Source: CAZTLE01 sp964614415 (lineage in GTDB: Bacteria; Bacteroidota; Bacteroidia; Flavobacteriales; Flavobacteriaceae). From it: 19,360 bases of DNA. A model generated the notes under the pieces. That model made no database searches. It saw only the letters and a list, made by a program, of their open reading frames with translations, and had not been told where the DNA came from. Location of the stretch: assembly GCA_964614415.1 (NCBI GenBank), contig CAZTLE010000064.1, forward strand, positions 1-19,360. Direction: 5' to 3'. Below, piece after piece: positions 8,310-15,919 of this stretch. Numbering within the stretch: position 1 is the stretch's first letter; each line of letters starts with the position of its first letter. Position numbers and translations under genes: made by a program.

Positions 8310-9824
8310 TTATTTGTTGAGGGAAAGCAGTTGTTCCACGTAGTCCCTTGAATTAGACAATCTGGGGACCTTGTGTTGTCCGCCCAGTTTGTCATTTTGT
8401 TTCAGCCAGTCATAGAAGAGCCGTTCCCTGCCACAATGGATAGTGGGAGCATTCAGCGTAGTATTGTTGTAGCGTTTGGCCTCATAGTCACTATTCACCT
8501 CCTGTAGGGCCTTGTCCAGCAGACGGCTGAAGTTCTCCATATTTTCAGGAGGGTTTTTGAACTCAATGACCCATTCATGAGCACCTTTTTCCTTACCATT
8601 CATAAATACCGGCCCTGCGGTATAGTCCACAATTTCGGTGCTTGTGAGACGTGCCACTTTCTTGAGAGCGGTCTCGGCATTCTCAATGATAAGTTCTTCC
8701 CCGAATACATTTATATGGTGCTTCGTTCTGCCGGTTACCCTGATCCTGTAAGGGTTCACGGAAGTAAATCGTATGGTGTCCCCAATTTTATAGCGCCAAA
8801 GCCCGGCATTGGTGGTAATTACAATGGCGTAGTTGGTATTGGTCTTTACTTCGCTAAGCGGAATGACCTTTTCCCGGGGAGTACCATAGGTATCCATCGG
8901 GATGAATTCGTAAAAGATCCCGTAATCTAACATGAGCAGTAGCTCATTGTTGTTATTCTGATCCTGAATGGCGAAAAATCCTTCAGAAGCATTGTAAATC
9001 TCATAGTACCGGAACGAATCCCGCGGTAGCAGCTTTCTGTATTGATCGACGTATGGATCGAAACTTACACCGCCGTGAAAGTAAACCTCCAGATTCGGCC
9101 AGATCTCGAACAAATGGTCCTTTCCGGTGGTTTCGATAACGTTGTTTAGCAATACCAGCATCCAGGAGGGTACTCCGGCCAGGCTGGTCACGTTTTCCTT
9201 AATGGTCTCGTCAACAATAGCCTGCATTTTGGTCTCCCAGTCGGCCATGAGCGATATTTCATTACTGGGGGTACTGCTGAACTCAGCCCAAAATGGCATG
9301 TTGTCTATTAGAATGGCGGACAGATCGCCGAAAACCGTTCCGTTTTCTTTGTAGAGCTCTTTGCTGCCTCCCAAACGAAGCCCTTTTCCAACAAACAGTT
9401 GTGCATCGGGATTGTTGTTGAGGTACATACACAGCAGGTCTTTACTGGCAGCATAGTGACAGTCCTCAAGGGATTCGCTGCTCACGGGAATGAACTTACT
9501 CTTTGAATTGGTGGTACCACTGGATTTAGCGAACCACTTGATGGGATTCGGCCAAAAGATATTGCTTTCTCCCTCTCTCGCCCGCTGTATGAGAGGCTCG
9601 TTGTCTTCGTAGGTAGTTATGGGAAGTCGCGATGCAAATTCCCGGTAGTTTTTTATCGAAGCAAAGTCGTACTTCTTACCAAGTTCGGTATTCTTGGCTT
9701 TTATCAAAAGATTGTGCAGTAATTCCTCTTGTACTTCAATAGGATACTTCAAAAAAAGCTCGATCTGATGGAAGCGCTTTTTTAGAAACCATGAGGCTAT
9801 TGAGTTGACAATTGGGATCGGCAT
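8310..9824 (-). CDS. GH3-family acyl-adenylate-forming protein
   Basis: A 504-residue protein of the GH3 auxin-responsive promoter family, a branch of the ANL adenylating enzymes. Plant members adenylate a carboxylic acid hormone and join it to an amino acid; bacterial members are mostly uncharacterised. The motifs are in order: the phosphate-binding loop SSGTTNSKSK (101-110), YNASEG (277-282), GLWRYKIGD (341-349) and FGEEL (374-378) at the start of the mobile C-terminal domain. Length fits bacterial GH3 proteins (~500). All core residues appear present, so it should form an acyl-adenylate; the acid and the acceptor are unknown. It reads away from the DUF2797 gene across only 42 bases, and the small lipoprotein gene downstream has its own promoter. 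Family assignment is confident; the reaction is by family inference only. Confidence 0.92.
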   Translation of the reverse strand: MPIPIVNSIASWFLKKRFHQIELFLKYPIEVQEELLHNLLIKAKNTELGKKYDFASIKNYREFASRLPITTYEDNEPLIQRAREGESNIFWPNPIKWFAKSSGTTNSKSKFIPVSSESLEDCHYAASKDLLCMYLNNNPDAQLFVGKGLRLGGSKELYKENGTVFGDLSAILIDNMPFWAEFSSTPSNEISLMADWETKMQAIVDETIKENVTSLAGVPSWMLVLLNNVIETTGKDHLFEIWPNLEVYFHGGVSFDPYVDQYRKLLPRDSFRYYEIYNASEGFFAIQDQNNNNELLLMLDYGIFYEFIPMDTYGTPREKVIPLSEVKTNTNYAIVITTNAGLWRYKIGDTIRFTSVNPYRIRVTGRTKHHINVFGEELIIENAETALKKVARLTSTEIVDYTAGPVFMNGKEKGAHEWVIEFKNPPENMENFSRLLDKALQEVNSDYEAKRYNNTTLNAPTIHCGRERLFYDWLKQNDKLGGQHKVPRLSNSRDYVEQLLSLNK

Positions 9825-9866
9825 TTTTACCTATCTTTATGGGGTAAAAGTAGCAATTTTCTTTTT
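9825..9866. promoter_or_regulatory. Compact divergent promoter region between the GH3 and DUF2797 genes
   Basis: The 42-base gap must hold, or lie next to, promoters for both genes. Near-consensus -7 boxes occur on both strands: TATCTTTA at 9832-9839 (plus, with TTG at 9812-9814, spacing 17) and TACTTTTA on the minus strand just downstream. Both differ from TAnnTTTG in the last base, so the assignment is weak. Confidence 0.3.
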
Positions 9867-10688
9867 ATGAAATTCGAGGGTGTTCTCACTAAAATGCGAA
9901 CTGAAAATGGTAGTCCCATTCAGTATTACCTGGTCTTTGAAAACGACTTCCTGAATATGAACCAGTTGCTCAACAAGCGTATTTCCGTTGAGTTTGTTCG
10001 TTTTCAATGTCTTAACTGTGGCCGTGACCGGAAGATCTACCGGCAGGGATACTGCTATGACTGTTTTTACGAAGTCCCGCAAGTAGGAGAATGGGTAATC
10101 CGCCCTGAGCTTAGTACAGCCCATTTGGATAAGGAAGACCGCGACCTTGAATACGAAAAAAAGATGCAATTGCAGCCACATATCGTATACCTTGCCAATA
10201 GCAGCAATGTAAAAGTAGGAGTGACCCGAAAATCACAGGTGCCAACTCGTTGGATCGATCAGGGGGCTCACGAAGCCATTGAGATCGTAGAAGTGCCCAA
10301 CCGATACCTCGCCGGAATCACAGAAGTATCTCTTAAAGACCATGTGAGCGATAAGACCAATTGGCGAAATATGCTCAAAAATGATGTAAAGGACGAAAAC
10401 CTGGTGGAGTGGCGGGATAAATTAAAGGATCATATTCCCGAAGAAGCTTCCGAATACTTCCTTACCAACAATACCGAAACAAATCTGGAGTTTCCGGTGT
10501 TGTCATATCCTGAAAAGCCTAAGAGCCTTAACTTAGGCAAAACACCTTCCTACGAGGGAGTTTTAAAGGGAGTAAAGGGACAGTATCTCATCTTTGAGGA
10601 CCAAACGGTGTTCAATGTGCGTGCAAATGAAGGCTATGTGGTATCGATCGTGGTTAACCCGCAAGGAAGCGAATCCCCTGCACAGTAG
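9867..10688 (+). CDS. DUF2797-family protein with a zinc-ribbon-like Cys cluster
   Basis: A 273-residue protein matching the DUF2797 family in my recollection; no function is established. Visible parts: an N-terminal β-rich segment (1-45, MKFEGVLTKM); two CxxC pairs (Cys48, Cys51, Cys63, Cys66; CLNC and CYDC) that look like a zinc ribbon; the segment PELSTAH; and a central region (105-170) with HIVYLA, KVGVTR, an Arg/Trp helix and GITEVSLKDHV. The C-terminal ~40 residues repeat the N-terminal theme (YEGVLKGVKGQYLIFED resembles FEGVLTKM and YYLVFEND), suggesting paired β-modules. The central part has the spacing of a GIY-YIG/T5orf172-like domain, which is inference. Its 3' end overlaps the 3' end of lysE by 35 bases. 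The ATG at 9867 is the only reasonable start. Confidence 0.85.
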   Translation: MKFEGVLTKMRTENGSPIQYYLVFENDFLNMNQLLNKRISVEFVRFQCLNCGRDRKIYRQGYCYDCFYEVPQVGEWVIRPELSTAHLDKEDRDLEYEKKMQLQPHIVYLANSSNVKVGVTRKSQVPTRWIDQGAHEAIEIVEVPNRYLAGITEVSLKDHVSDKTNWRNMLKNDVKDENLVEWRDKLKDHIPEEASEYFLTNNTETNLEFPVLSYPEKPKSLNLGKTPSYEGVLKGVKGQYLIFEDQTVFNVRANEGYVVSIVVNPQGSESPAQ

Positions 10689-11286
10689 AAATCAGAATCA
10701 GAACAATTCCTATCAGGCGGTATAATTTGGTTTTATCGCCCTGTTGCTTTTGTTTCATTTTATTGCTCCATCGGGCGTAAAAATAGAGCGTCAACACCTT
10801 GCCGATAAATACCCCCACGAAGAACAATACCAGTACCAGAACAGGACTCATGTCCGACAAACTTAACAGATACCGGCTCGTTAGCGTAATGGCGAGGATC
10901 CAAAAAAGAAGCACGGGTGGGTTGAGAGCGGCCAGAACAAAACCCGTCAAGATCTTTGGGTTTTTCCGTCTTCGTTCCCTGGTGCGTTTAAGGCATATTT
11001 TTATGGCATTCGGGAACAGGAAGAACAATCCTACTATAAAGAAGATCCCAATGAACAAGCCCTGGAGCCATGGATTCATTTCAAAAAAACCGGAAAGCAT
11101 GGTACTGTTGCACAAGGACAGGAATGCTAAGAGCACTTCTCCAAGTCCGGCCCCATAGGCGATGATCATTCCTTTGGAAAGTGATTCTTTTGCGGTCGTT
11201 GTAATCACTGCGATGTTAGAGGCGCCCAGGGGAGCGGCTCCAATGATTGCCAGGGTGATACCTACAAGGACGTAGAGAAATTCCAT
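10654..11286 (-). CDS. LysE-family amino-acid/metabolite exporter
   Basis: A 210-residue inner-membrane protein with about six hydrophobic segments, the size and topology of the LysE/RhtB transporter superfamily. The first helix holds IIGAAPLGASNIAVI, corresponding to the family's Pro/Gly/Asn-containing N-terminal signature, and helix 4 begins with ALNPPVLLFWI, the usual NP...FW motif. A basic cytoplasmic loop (KRTRERRRKNPK) lies between helices 3 and 4. Such proteins export amino acids or similar small molecules; the substrate here is unknown. It lies 90 bases after asmA on the same strand. I found no clear promoter in that gap (only an imperfect TAATTTG), so it may be the last gene of a yhhQ-asmA-lysE unit. 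Its last 35 bases are antisense to the end of the DUF2797 gene. Confidence 0.85.
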   Translation of the reverse strand: MEFLYVLVGITLAIIGAAPLGASNIAVITTTAKESLSKGMIIAYGAGLGEVLLAFLSLCNSTMLSGFFEMNPWLQGLFIGIFFIVGLFFLFPNAIKICLKRTRERRRKNPKILTGFVLAALNPPVLLFWILAITLTSRYLLSLSDMSPVLVLVLFFVGVFIGKVLTLYFYARWSNKMKQKQQGDKTKLYRLIGIVLILISTVQGIRFLAG

Positions 11287-11376
11287 GCACCCTTAGTAGA
11301 GACGGAATCAAATTACTTACACAACGCGGGACTATTTAGCGACCCGATCGGGGCATCATAACATCTTCAAATCAGA

Positions 11377-14007
11377 CTAATTATTATTATCCGTGCTGTC
11401 CTTTTTCTTCTTTTTAAAGAGTCCGCCGAAAATATCTTTGATGACATCGGTGGTTTGTTGCGTAGTCGTACTGTCATTTTTTACAGAAGTCGAGTCTTTG
11501 GCAGAACCCCCTCCAATGAGGTCTTCCAGTATATTAATACCCTTGTCCTGCAACTCTTCCTTTTGTTTGTCGATGATCTTTTGGGTGAGCTGACCTACGG
11601 CAGATTCCGTATTTACATTTACCGCAGGATTTGTGATAGTTCCCGAAACACCAATAGGTATGGCTACGGTCATTTCCTCGGCGTCCTTCGGATCCAACTT
11701 CTGAAGTAAGCGCGTCACTTCGCTTCCCATTAAACGGGCAGGGACATCAACACTGGCGTTGTAGTCCATGGTTTTATCCAGGCCATGACGGCCACTTACC
11801 CGGACCTTGACATCTTCCACTTCAAACTCGAAGGGTGCGACCTCAATATTTCCATTGTCGAACGTGAGTGCTGTTCCCACATCCTGTAAGCTCAACTGAT
11901 TGATGCGAAGGAAAGGTAACTGCTGATCCAATTGTGACAATACCGGAGCATTTTGAGCATTGATCTCAGCTGTAAGCACCTGGGCAAGGGCGTTTCCGGC
12001 CAGGGTCTTTAGATCGGGTACAAGATTGTCGTCAAGCTGTCCGCTCAATTCCAGCGTGGTGTTGAGATCGCCGTCCAATGCCTGGGCAACCGGAGCCAGG
12101 TATTTAAGGAGACTTAGCGCCTGGAAAGACGAAGCAATATCAACCTTTTGTAGGTCCAGATTCATGGAGAAGGTTGGAGTCTCGTTGAGGGTCGATACGT
12201 TTCCGGAGAATGCCACGTCCCCGCCAAAGATTTGGGACTTTACATTCTGCAGGTAAGCAGTTTCTTCCCGAACGGTAACCGTACCCGACGCCTGGTCCAG
12301 TTCCACATTGTCGTAAATCACTTTGTTGGCTGTAAAATCCAGTGTTGCGTCGAGGAAGTCGGGAATCTTGATGGCTTCTTCCGCAGATTCCGGAGACCGG
12401 GTACCGTCACTTTCGGTGGTTTCGGCAACTTCGGAAGTCATAAAATCATTCAGGTTGAAGGTTTCCGACTGCACGGCAAATCGTCCCTTCAAATCCTGTT
12501 TCGCCATGATCCAGGGAATTAGATTTTCAATATCTCCCGTAGCACTTACATCGGTGGTTCCGGTTTTGGCTTCAAAAGAATTCAGGGTAATGGTCCCAGG
12601 CTTGAAATCGGCATCGGCAACACTAATTTCAATAGGATTGTTAAAGGCCGGATCGCTGTAATTGAAATCGGTAAGTCGCGCCGTACCGGTACTTTCGATA
12701 CGCTCGTACTGTTCATTCTCGATGGAACGCATATCAAAACGCGAGGTGACATCAGCCTTAAAGACACCTGTAAGATCCTGTTCGAGTTCGAGCGGCAGGA
12801 CCTGCTCAATGTTGGCCAGGTTGAGCGTACCTTTCAGTGCCAAATTTACCAGAGCATTTTCAGTGAGGTTGTAAATACTACCGTTGGCCGTAAAAATCTC
12901 GTCATCAACCTTAAAAGTCACACCTCCTATGGTAAGATAAGTGTCTTTGGCCAGGCCGGTATCGTTCTTCAGGCGTGCATCAATGGAGATATTGCGCACC
13001 GCTTTGGGTAGATCGGGATACTTGAAGGATGCATTATCGCTGGCAACGTGAATGTCGAGTGTAGGAATGCGTTCTTCGTTGGCCAATCCCTTAACAGCAC
13101 CGTTTACCTCAAAATTACCTGTGGTTTGTACGTCCTTGATCTCCTTCACATAGACCCTGGGAATGACCGCCAGGAAATTCTTGAAATCGGAAGATGGAGT
13201 TTCAAAGGTCACGTCCACGTTGCTACCGTCCTCCAGGACCTGAACAAATCCGTTAAAGGTTAAGGGTAGTTCATTGATTCGTGCTTCGTTCTCAAGGAAG
13301 GTGTACTTCTGATTTTCAAGGTCCATCTCAAAATCGGCGTCCAGGGCCAAAGCGTTGTCGCTCAAATATTCGATATCGTCTATCCGGAAAGTGGCGAGTG
13401 TATTTGTTTGTGTCTCCAGGGTAGAAGTCGCGGCGGACAGGTCTCCTTTGCCTTCATGGTTGAAGTCCTTCAGAAGAAAATACAACTGAGAAGCATCGTC
13501 CTGATAGCGGATTTCCGAAGATCGAATTTCATATTTCTGAAGACTGAAAGTAAAACCTTGATCTTCTGAAGTTGTTTCTTCTTCGCTACCGGCATTCTCA
13601 TCTTTTTTTCCAATGTCATAGTTGGCATTCCCCAATGAATCCACCACAATATTAACAAGCGCTTCATCGAGGAGCAGGGAGCGCACATCTACCGGCTCTT
13701 CTCCACGTTTGAAAAGTTCCCGCAATCCCATGTTTAAACGCAATTCCGATCCGCTCGCCAATGTGTCCCCTTCAAAGGGCGCGTGATTAATCACACTGAA
13801 GTCTTTGATCGTCACGGCAGCATTTGGGAAGTTCTTAAACAAGCTAAGGTCCATAGCTTCCCAGGAAACGGTTGCATTCAGGTTCTTGTTGATGTTCTTT
13901 TTCAGTAGGTCTTCCAGCGTACCCTTAAACAGAAAGGGCGCCAGGAATAGTAGTAACAGGACGACACCGGTGAGAATTCCCAGTATCTTAAGTAATTTTC
14001 GGAGCAT
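11377..14007 (-). CDS. AsmA-family envelope protein
   Basis: An 876-residue AsmA-like protein. The N-terminus has a short basic start and one membrane anchor (about residues 6-28, ILGILTGVVLLLLFLAPFLF), followed by the typical AsmA opening (a β-helix segment with LFKNFPNAAVTIKDFSV). The rest is a long repetitive β-rich body, including the AsmA C-terminal region (GNALAQVLTAEINAQNAPVLSQL, then GHGLDK-like sequence near GRHGLDKTMDYN). The C-terminal ~60 residues are low complexity: Ser/Thr, then GGLFKKKKKD and an Asn tail. AsmA relatives (TamB, YhdP, YdbH) are bridge-like proteins that span the periplasm and carry phospholipids to the outer membrane, so a role in lipid transport or outer-membrane homeostasis is likely. 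It starts 2 bases after the yhhQ stop, so the two are clearly co-transcribed. Specific function is not resolved. Confidence 0.87.
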   Translation of the reverse strand: MLRKLLKILGILTGVVLLLLFLAPFLFKGTLEDLLKKNINKNLNATVSWEAMDLSLFKNFPNAAVTIKDFSVINHAPFEGDTLASGSELRLNMGLRELFKRGEEPVDVRSLLLDEALVNIVVDSLGNANYDIGKKDENAGSEEETTSEDQGFTFSLQKYEIRSSEIRYQDDASQLYFLLKDFNHEGKGDLSAATSTLETQTNTLATFRIDDIEYLSDNALALDADFEMDLENQKYTFLENEARINELPLTFNGFVQVLEDGSNVDVTFETPSSDFKNFLAVIPRVYVKEIKDVQTTGNFEVNGAVKGLANEERIPTLDIHVASDNASFKYPDLPKAVRNISIDARLKNDTGLAKDTYLTIGGVTFKVDDEIFTANGSIYNLTENALVNLALKGTLNLANIEQVLPLELEQDLTGVFKADVTSRFDMRSIENEQYERIESTGTARLTDFNYSDPAFNNPIEISVADADFKPGTITLNSFEAKTGTTDVSATGDIENLIPWIMAKQDLKGRFAVQSETFNLNDFMTSEVAETTESDGTRSPESAEEAIKIPDFLDATLDFTANKVIYDNVELDQASGTVTVREETAYLQNVKSQIFGGDVAFSGNVSTLNETPTFSMNLDLQKVDIASSFQALSLLKYLAPVAQALDGDLNTTLELSGQLDDNLVPDLKTLAGNALAQVLTAEINAQNAPVLSQLDQQLPFLRINQLSLQDVGTALTFDNGNIEVAPFEFEVEDVKVRVSGRHGLDKTMDYNASVDVPARLMGSEVTRLLQKLDPKDAEEMTVAIPIGVSGTITNPAVNVNTESAVGQLTQKIIDKQKEELQDKGINILEDLIGGGSAKDSTSVKNDSTTTQQTTDVIKDIFGGLFKKKKKDSTDNNN

Positions 14008-14009
14008 GA

Positions 14010-14714
14010 TTATCCTTCTATAATTGTGAACTCTTCGGCTCTTTTTAAACCGAATCGCTTTCTAAGCACAAACACCGCGCCATATAACAGAGGCGTATCC
14101 AGCGCAGCTACGAGCACCTTGAAGAGAAATCCGCTCAATAACAATCCGCCGAAGATCTCCCAGGGCAGTTTTCCGAAGCTACACAATAGAAATAGAACGG
14201 TAAAAGTATCTACAAATTGGGAGGTGAAGGTTGAAAAATTGTTACGAAGCCATAAATGTTTTCCCTTGGTGAGTCGTTTCCAGAAGTGGAAAATATGGAT
14301 ATCTATGTACTGAGCCAGTAAGTAGGCCATCATTGAAGCGAACACCGCAACCGCCGTAGCTCCGAAAACCTGGGTGAATAGCTCGTTGCCAATGGGGCTT
14401 CCGTCAATCGCGGGAACGGCATCTGCCACATACACGATAAGCAGTGAAAAAAAGGAGGCAAAGATCCCTGTGGTAACCATCTGATTGGCTCGCTTCTTTC
14501 CGTATACTTCGCTTACGATGTCGGTAATGAGAAAGGTAAGCGGATAGGGCAGGATCCCAACCGATATTTCAAAGCGGTAAATTCCGAAGAAATCCCAGTA
14601 AAAGAACTTCTGAAATATCAAATTGGAAACCACCAGAGAGGTGATAAAAAGAGCGGCCAGGACCAGGTAAATGCGTTGCGCGAGCAGTCGGTCCTTAAGA
14701 GAAAGTTCAGTCAC
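14010..14714 (-). CDS. yhhQ: Queuosine precursor transporter, YhhQ family (VUT/DUF165)
   Basis: A 234-residue inner-membrane protein with about six helices. The region ILPYPLTFLITDIVSEVYGKKRAN (around residues 54-77) is the family hallmark, with conserved Asp and Glu and a charged end, followed by a second conserved stretch (RNNFSTFTSQFVDTFTVLF, ~157-175). YhhQ imports the queuosine precursors preQ0/preQ1 for tRNA modification in E. coli; by family membership the same role is likely. The start at 14714 gives a short polar N-terminus before the first helix. The 110 bases between it and folK are shared by two divergent genes and show no convincing promoter box on either strand. asmA follows after 2 bases; a functional link between the two is not obvious. 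Confidence 0.92.
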   Translation of the reverse strand: MTELSLKDRLLAQRIYLVLAALFITSLVVSNLIFQKFFYWDFFGIYRFEISVGILPYPLTFLITDIVSEVYGKKRANQMVTTGIFASFFSLLIVYVADAVPAIDGSPIGNELFTQVFGATAVAVFASMMAYLLAQYIDIHIFHFWKRLTKGKHLWLRNNFSTFTSQFVDTFTVLFLLCSFGKLPWEIFGGLLLSGFLFKVLVAALDTPLLYGAVFVLRKRFGLKRAEEFTIIEG

Positions 14715-14824
14715 TATATGTACAGGAGATTAATGGGTGCGGATTAGTCTTTGAGTTTTCTTACATTCGTCTTGTCTGTTAAAAATAGGACTTTATCAAA
14801 CCAATCCAAAACATATATTTCTCA

Positions 14825-15919
14825 TTGGGTAGCAATCTCGGCAACCGTTTTGAGAATTTGCAAGAGGCGGTAGACGCTTTGTTCGACGAGGTGGGAACCA
14901 TCGTTAAAGTATCTTCGGTATACCAAAGTCCGGCGCAGGGATTTGAGGGAGAGGATTTTTTGAATTGTGTGGTATGGGTGAGAAGCCGGTTTACGCCGTC
15001 CAAAATCCTTTCAAAGATCCTGCAGATCGAAAAGCAATTAGGAAGAACACGGAATCCGGGAGGATATACTTCCAGAACGATCGATATCGACATTATTTCG
15101 ATAGACGGTCTTGTTAAGGAAACTAAGAAACTACGCCTCCCACACCCCGGATTGGAAAGTCGTCGTTTTGTATTACAGCCACTGGCCGAAGTAGATTCGC
15201 AGTGGGAACATCCCATTTCCGGCAAGCATGTGATCAGGTTGCTTTCGGAAACAGAAGATGACGCTCCTGTTGAGAAGCAGTCAAAATGGTTGCGCAATCC
15301 TAAGAAAGATTATGACTTTGCGCAGTTCAATTACATCGCGATCGAGGGGAACATTGGTGCGGGGAAAACCAGTCTCGCAACTCAGATATCGGAGGAGTTC
15401 AATGCCAAGTTGATCCTGGAACGATTCAAGGACAATCCTTTTTTACCGAAGTTTTATGAAGATCAGCAGCGCTATGCTTTTCCATTGGAGATGTCTTTTT
15501 TAGCCGATCGTTATCAGCAACTGCTTGAGGACATTGCTCAGTACGATCTGTTCACCGATTGCGTTGTGGCCGATTACGACGCCTACAAATCGCTCATTTT
15601 TGCAAAGATCACCCTTCAGGAAGAGGAATATAACCTGTATAAGAAGTTATTCCATTTGATGCATAAGGAACTTTCCAGGCCCGATATTTATGTGTATTTA
15701 TATCAGAACACAGAGCGATTGCTTCAAAACATTAAAAAACGCGGAAGGGCTTACGAACAGAGCATCAAGGCATCGTATCTCAGGAAGATCAACGATGGAT
15801 ATTTGGAATATATCAAGAATCAGCATGCGGACAATATCAAGATCATTGATATTTCTGAAAAAGACTTCATAAAGAGCCGGAAGGACTACCTGTATGTGTT
15901 GAAGGAGATTATTGGGTAA
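14825..15919 (+). CDS. folK: Fused HPPK (FolK) and deoxynucleoside kinase
   Basis: A bifunctional protein. The first ~145 residues are 6-hydroxymethyl-dihydropterin pyrophosphokinase (folate synthesis): GSNLGNR at the start, the catalytic acids Asp87 and Asp89 in SRTIDIDI, and LPHPGLESRRFVLQPLAEV. After a ~20-residue linker comes a deoxynucleoside kinase domain (167-364): P-loop GNIGAGKT (175-182), ERFKDNPFLPKFY with Glu199, and the lid KKRGRAYEQ (304-312). The usual D/E-R-S motif is replaced by DYD (250-252). Such fusions occur in flavobacteria to my knowledge. Start problem: 14825 is a TTG that cuts off the first β-strand. In-frame coding signal (IKPIQNIYFSLGSN) extends upstream to a TAG at 14786-14788 with no ATG, GTG or TTG, so the real start is probably the ATC at 14795 or has been mutated. 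The 3' end overlaps the methyltransferase gene by 11 bases. Confidence 0.93.
   Translation: MGSNLGNRFENLQEAVDALFDEVGTIVKVSSVYQSPAQGFEGEDFLNCVVWVRSRFTPSKILSKILQIEKQLGRTRNPGGYTSRTIDIDIISIDGLVKETKKLRLPHPGLESRRFVLQPLAEVDSQWEHPISGKHVIRLLSETEDDAPVEKQSKWLRNPKKDYDFAQFNYIAIEGNIGAGKTSLATQISEEFNAKLILERFKDNPFLPKFYEDQQRYAFPLEMSFLADRYQQLLEDIAQYDLFTDCVVADYDAYKSLIFAKITLQEEEYNLYKKLFHLMHKELSRPDIYVYLYQNTERLLQNIKKRGRAYEQSIKASYLRKINDGYLEYIKNQHADNIKIIDISEKDFIKSRKDYLYVLKEIIG

Noticed and set aside
11287..11376. Promoter or terminator between asmA and lysE.
   Set aside because: TAATTTG on the minus strand is one base short of the TAnnTTTG spacing, has no matching TTG upstream, and no hairpin followed by a T-run is present.
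11393..13688. Several plus-strand and alternative-frame open frames inside asmA (also inside the tonB-type receptor, tig and mutS).
   Set aside because: They are shadows of long genes with clear family identity, lack plausible starts and show no domain features.
14715..14824. Possible divergent promoters between yhhQ and folK (for example TACATTCG at 14762-14769).
   Set aside because: The box has a mismatch in a key position and there is no TTG at a suitable distance; nothing on the minus strand fits either.
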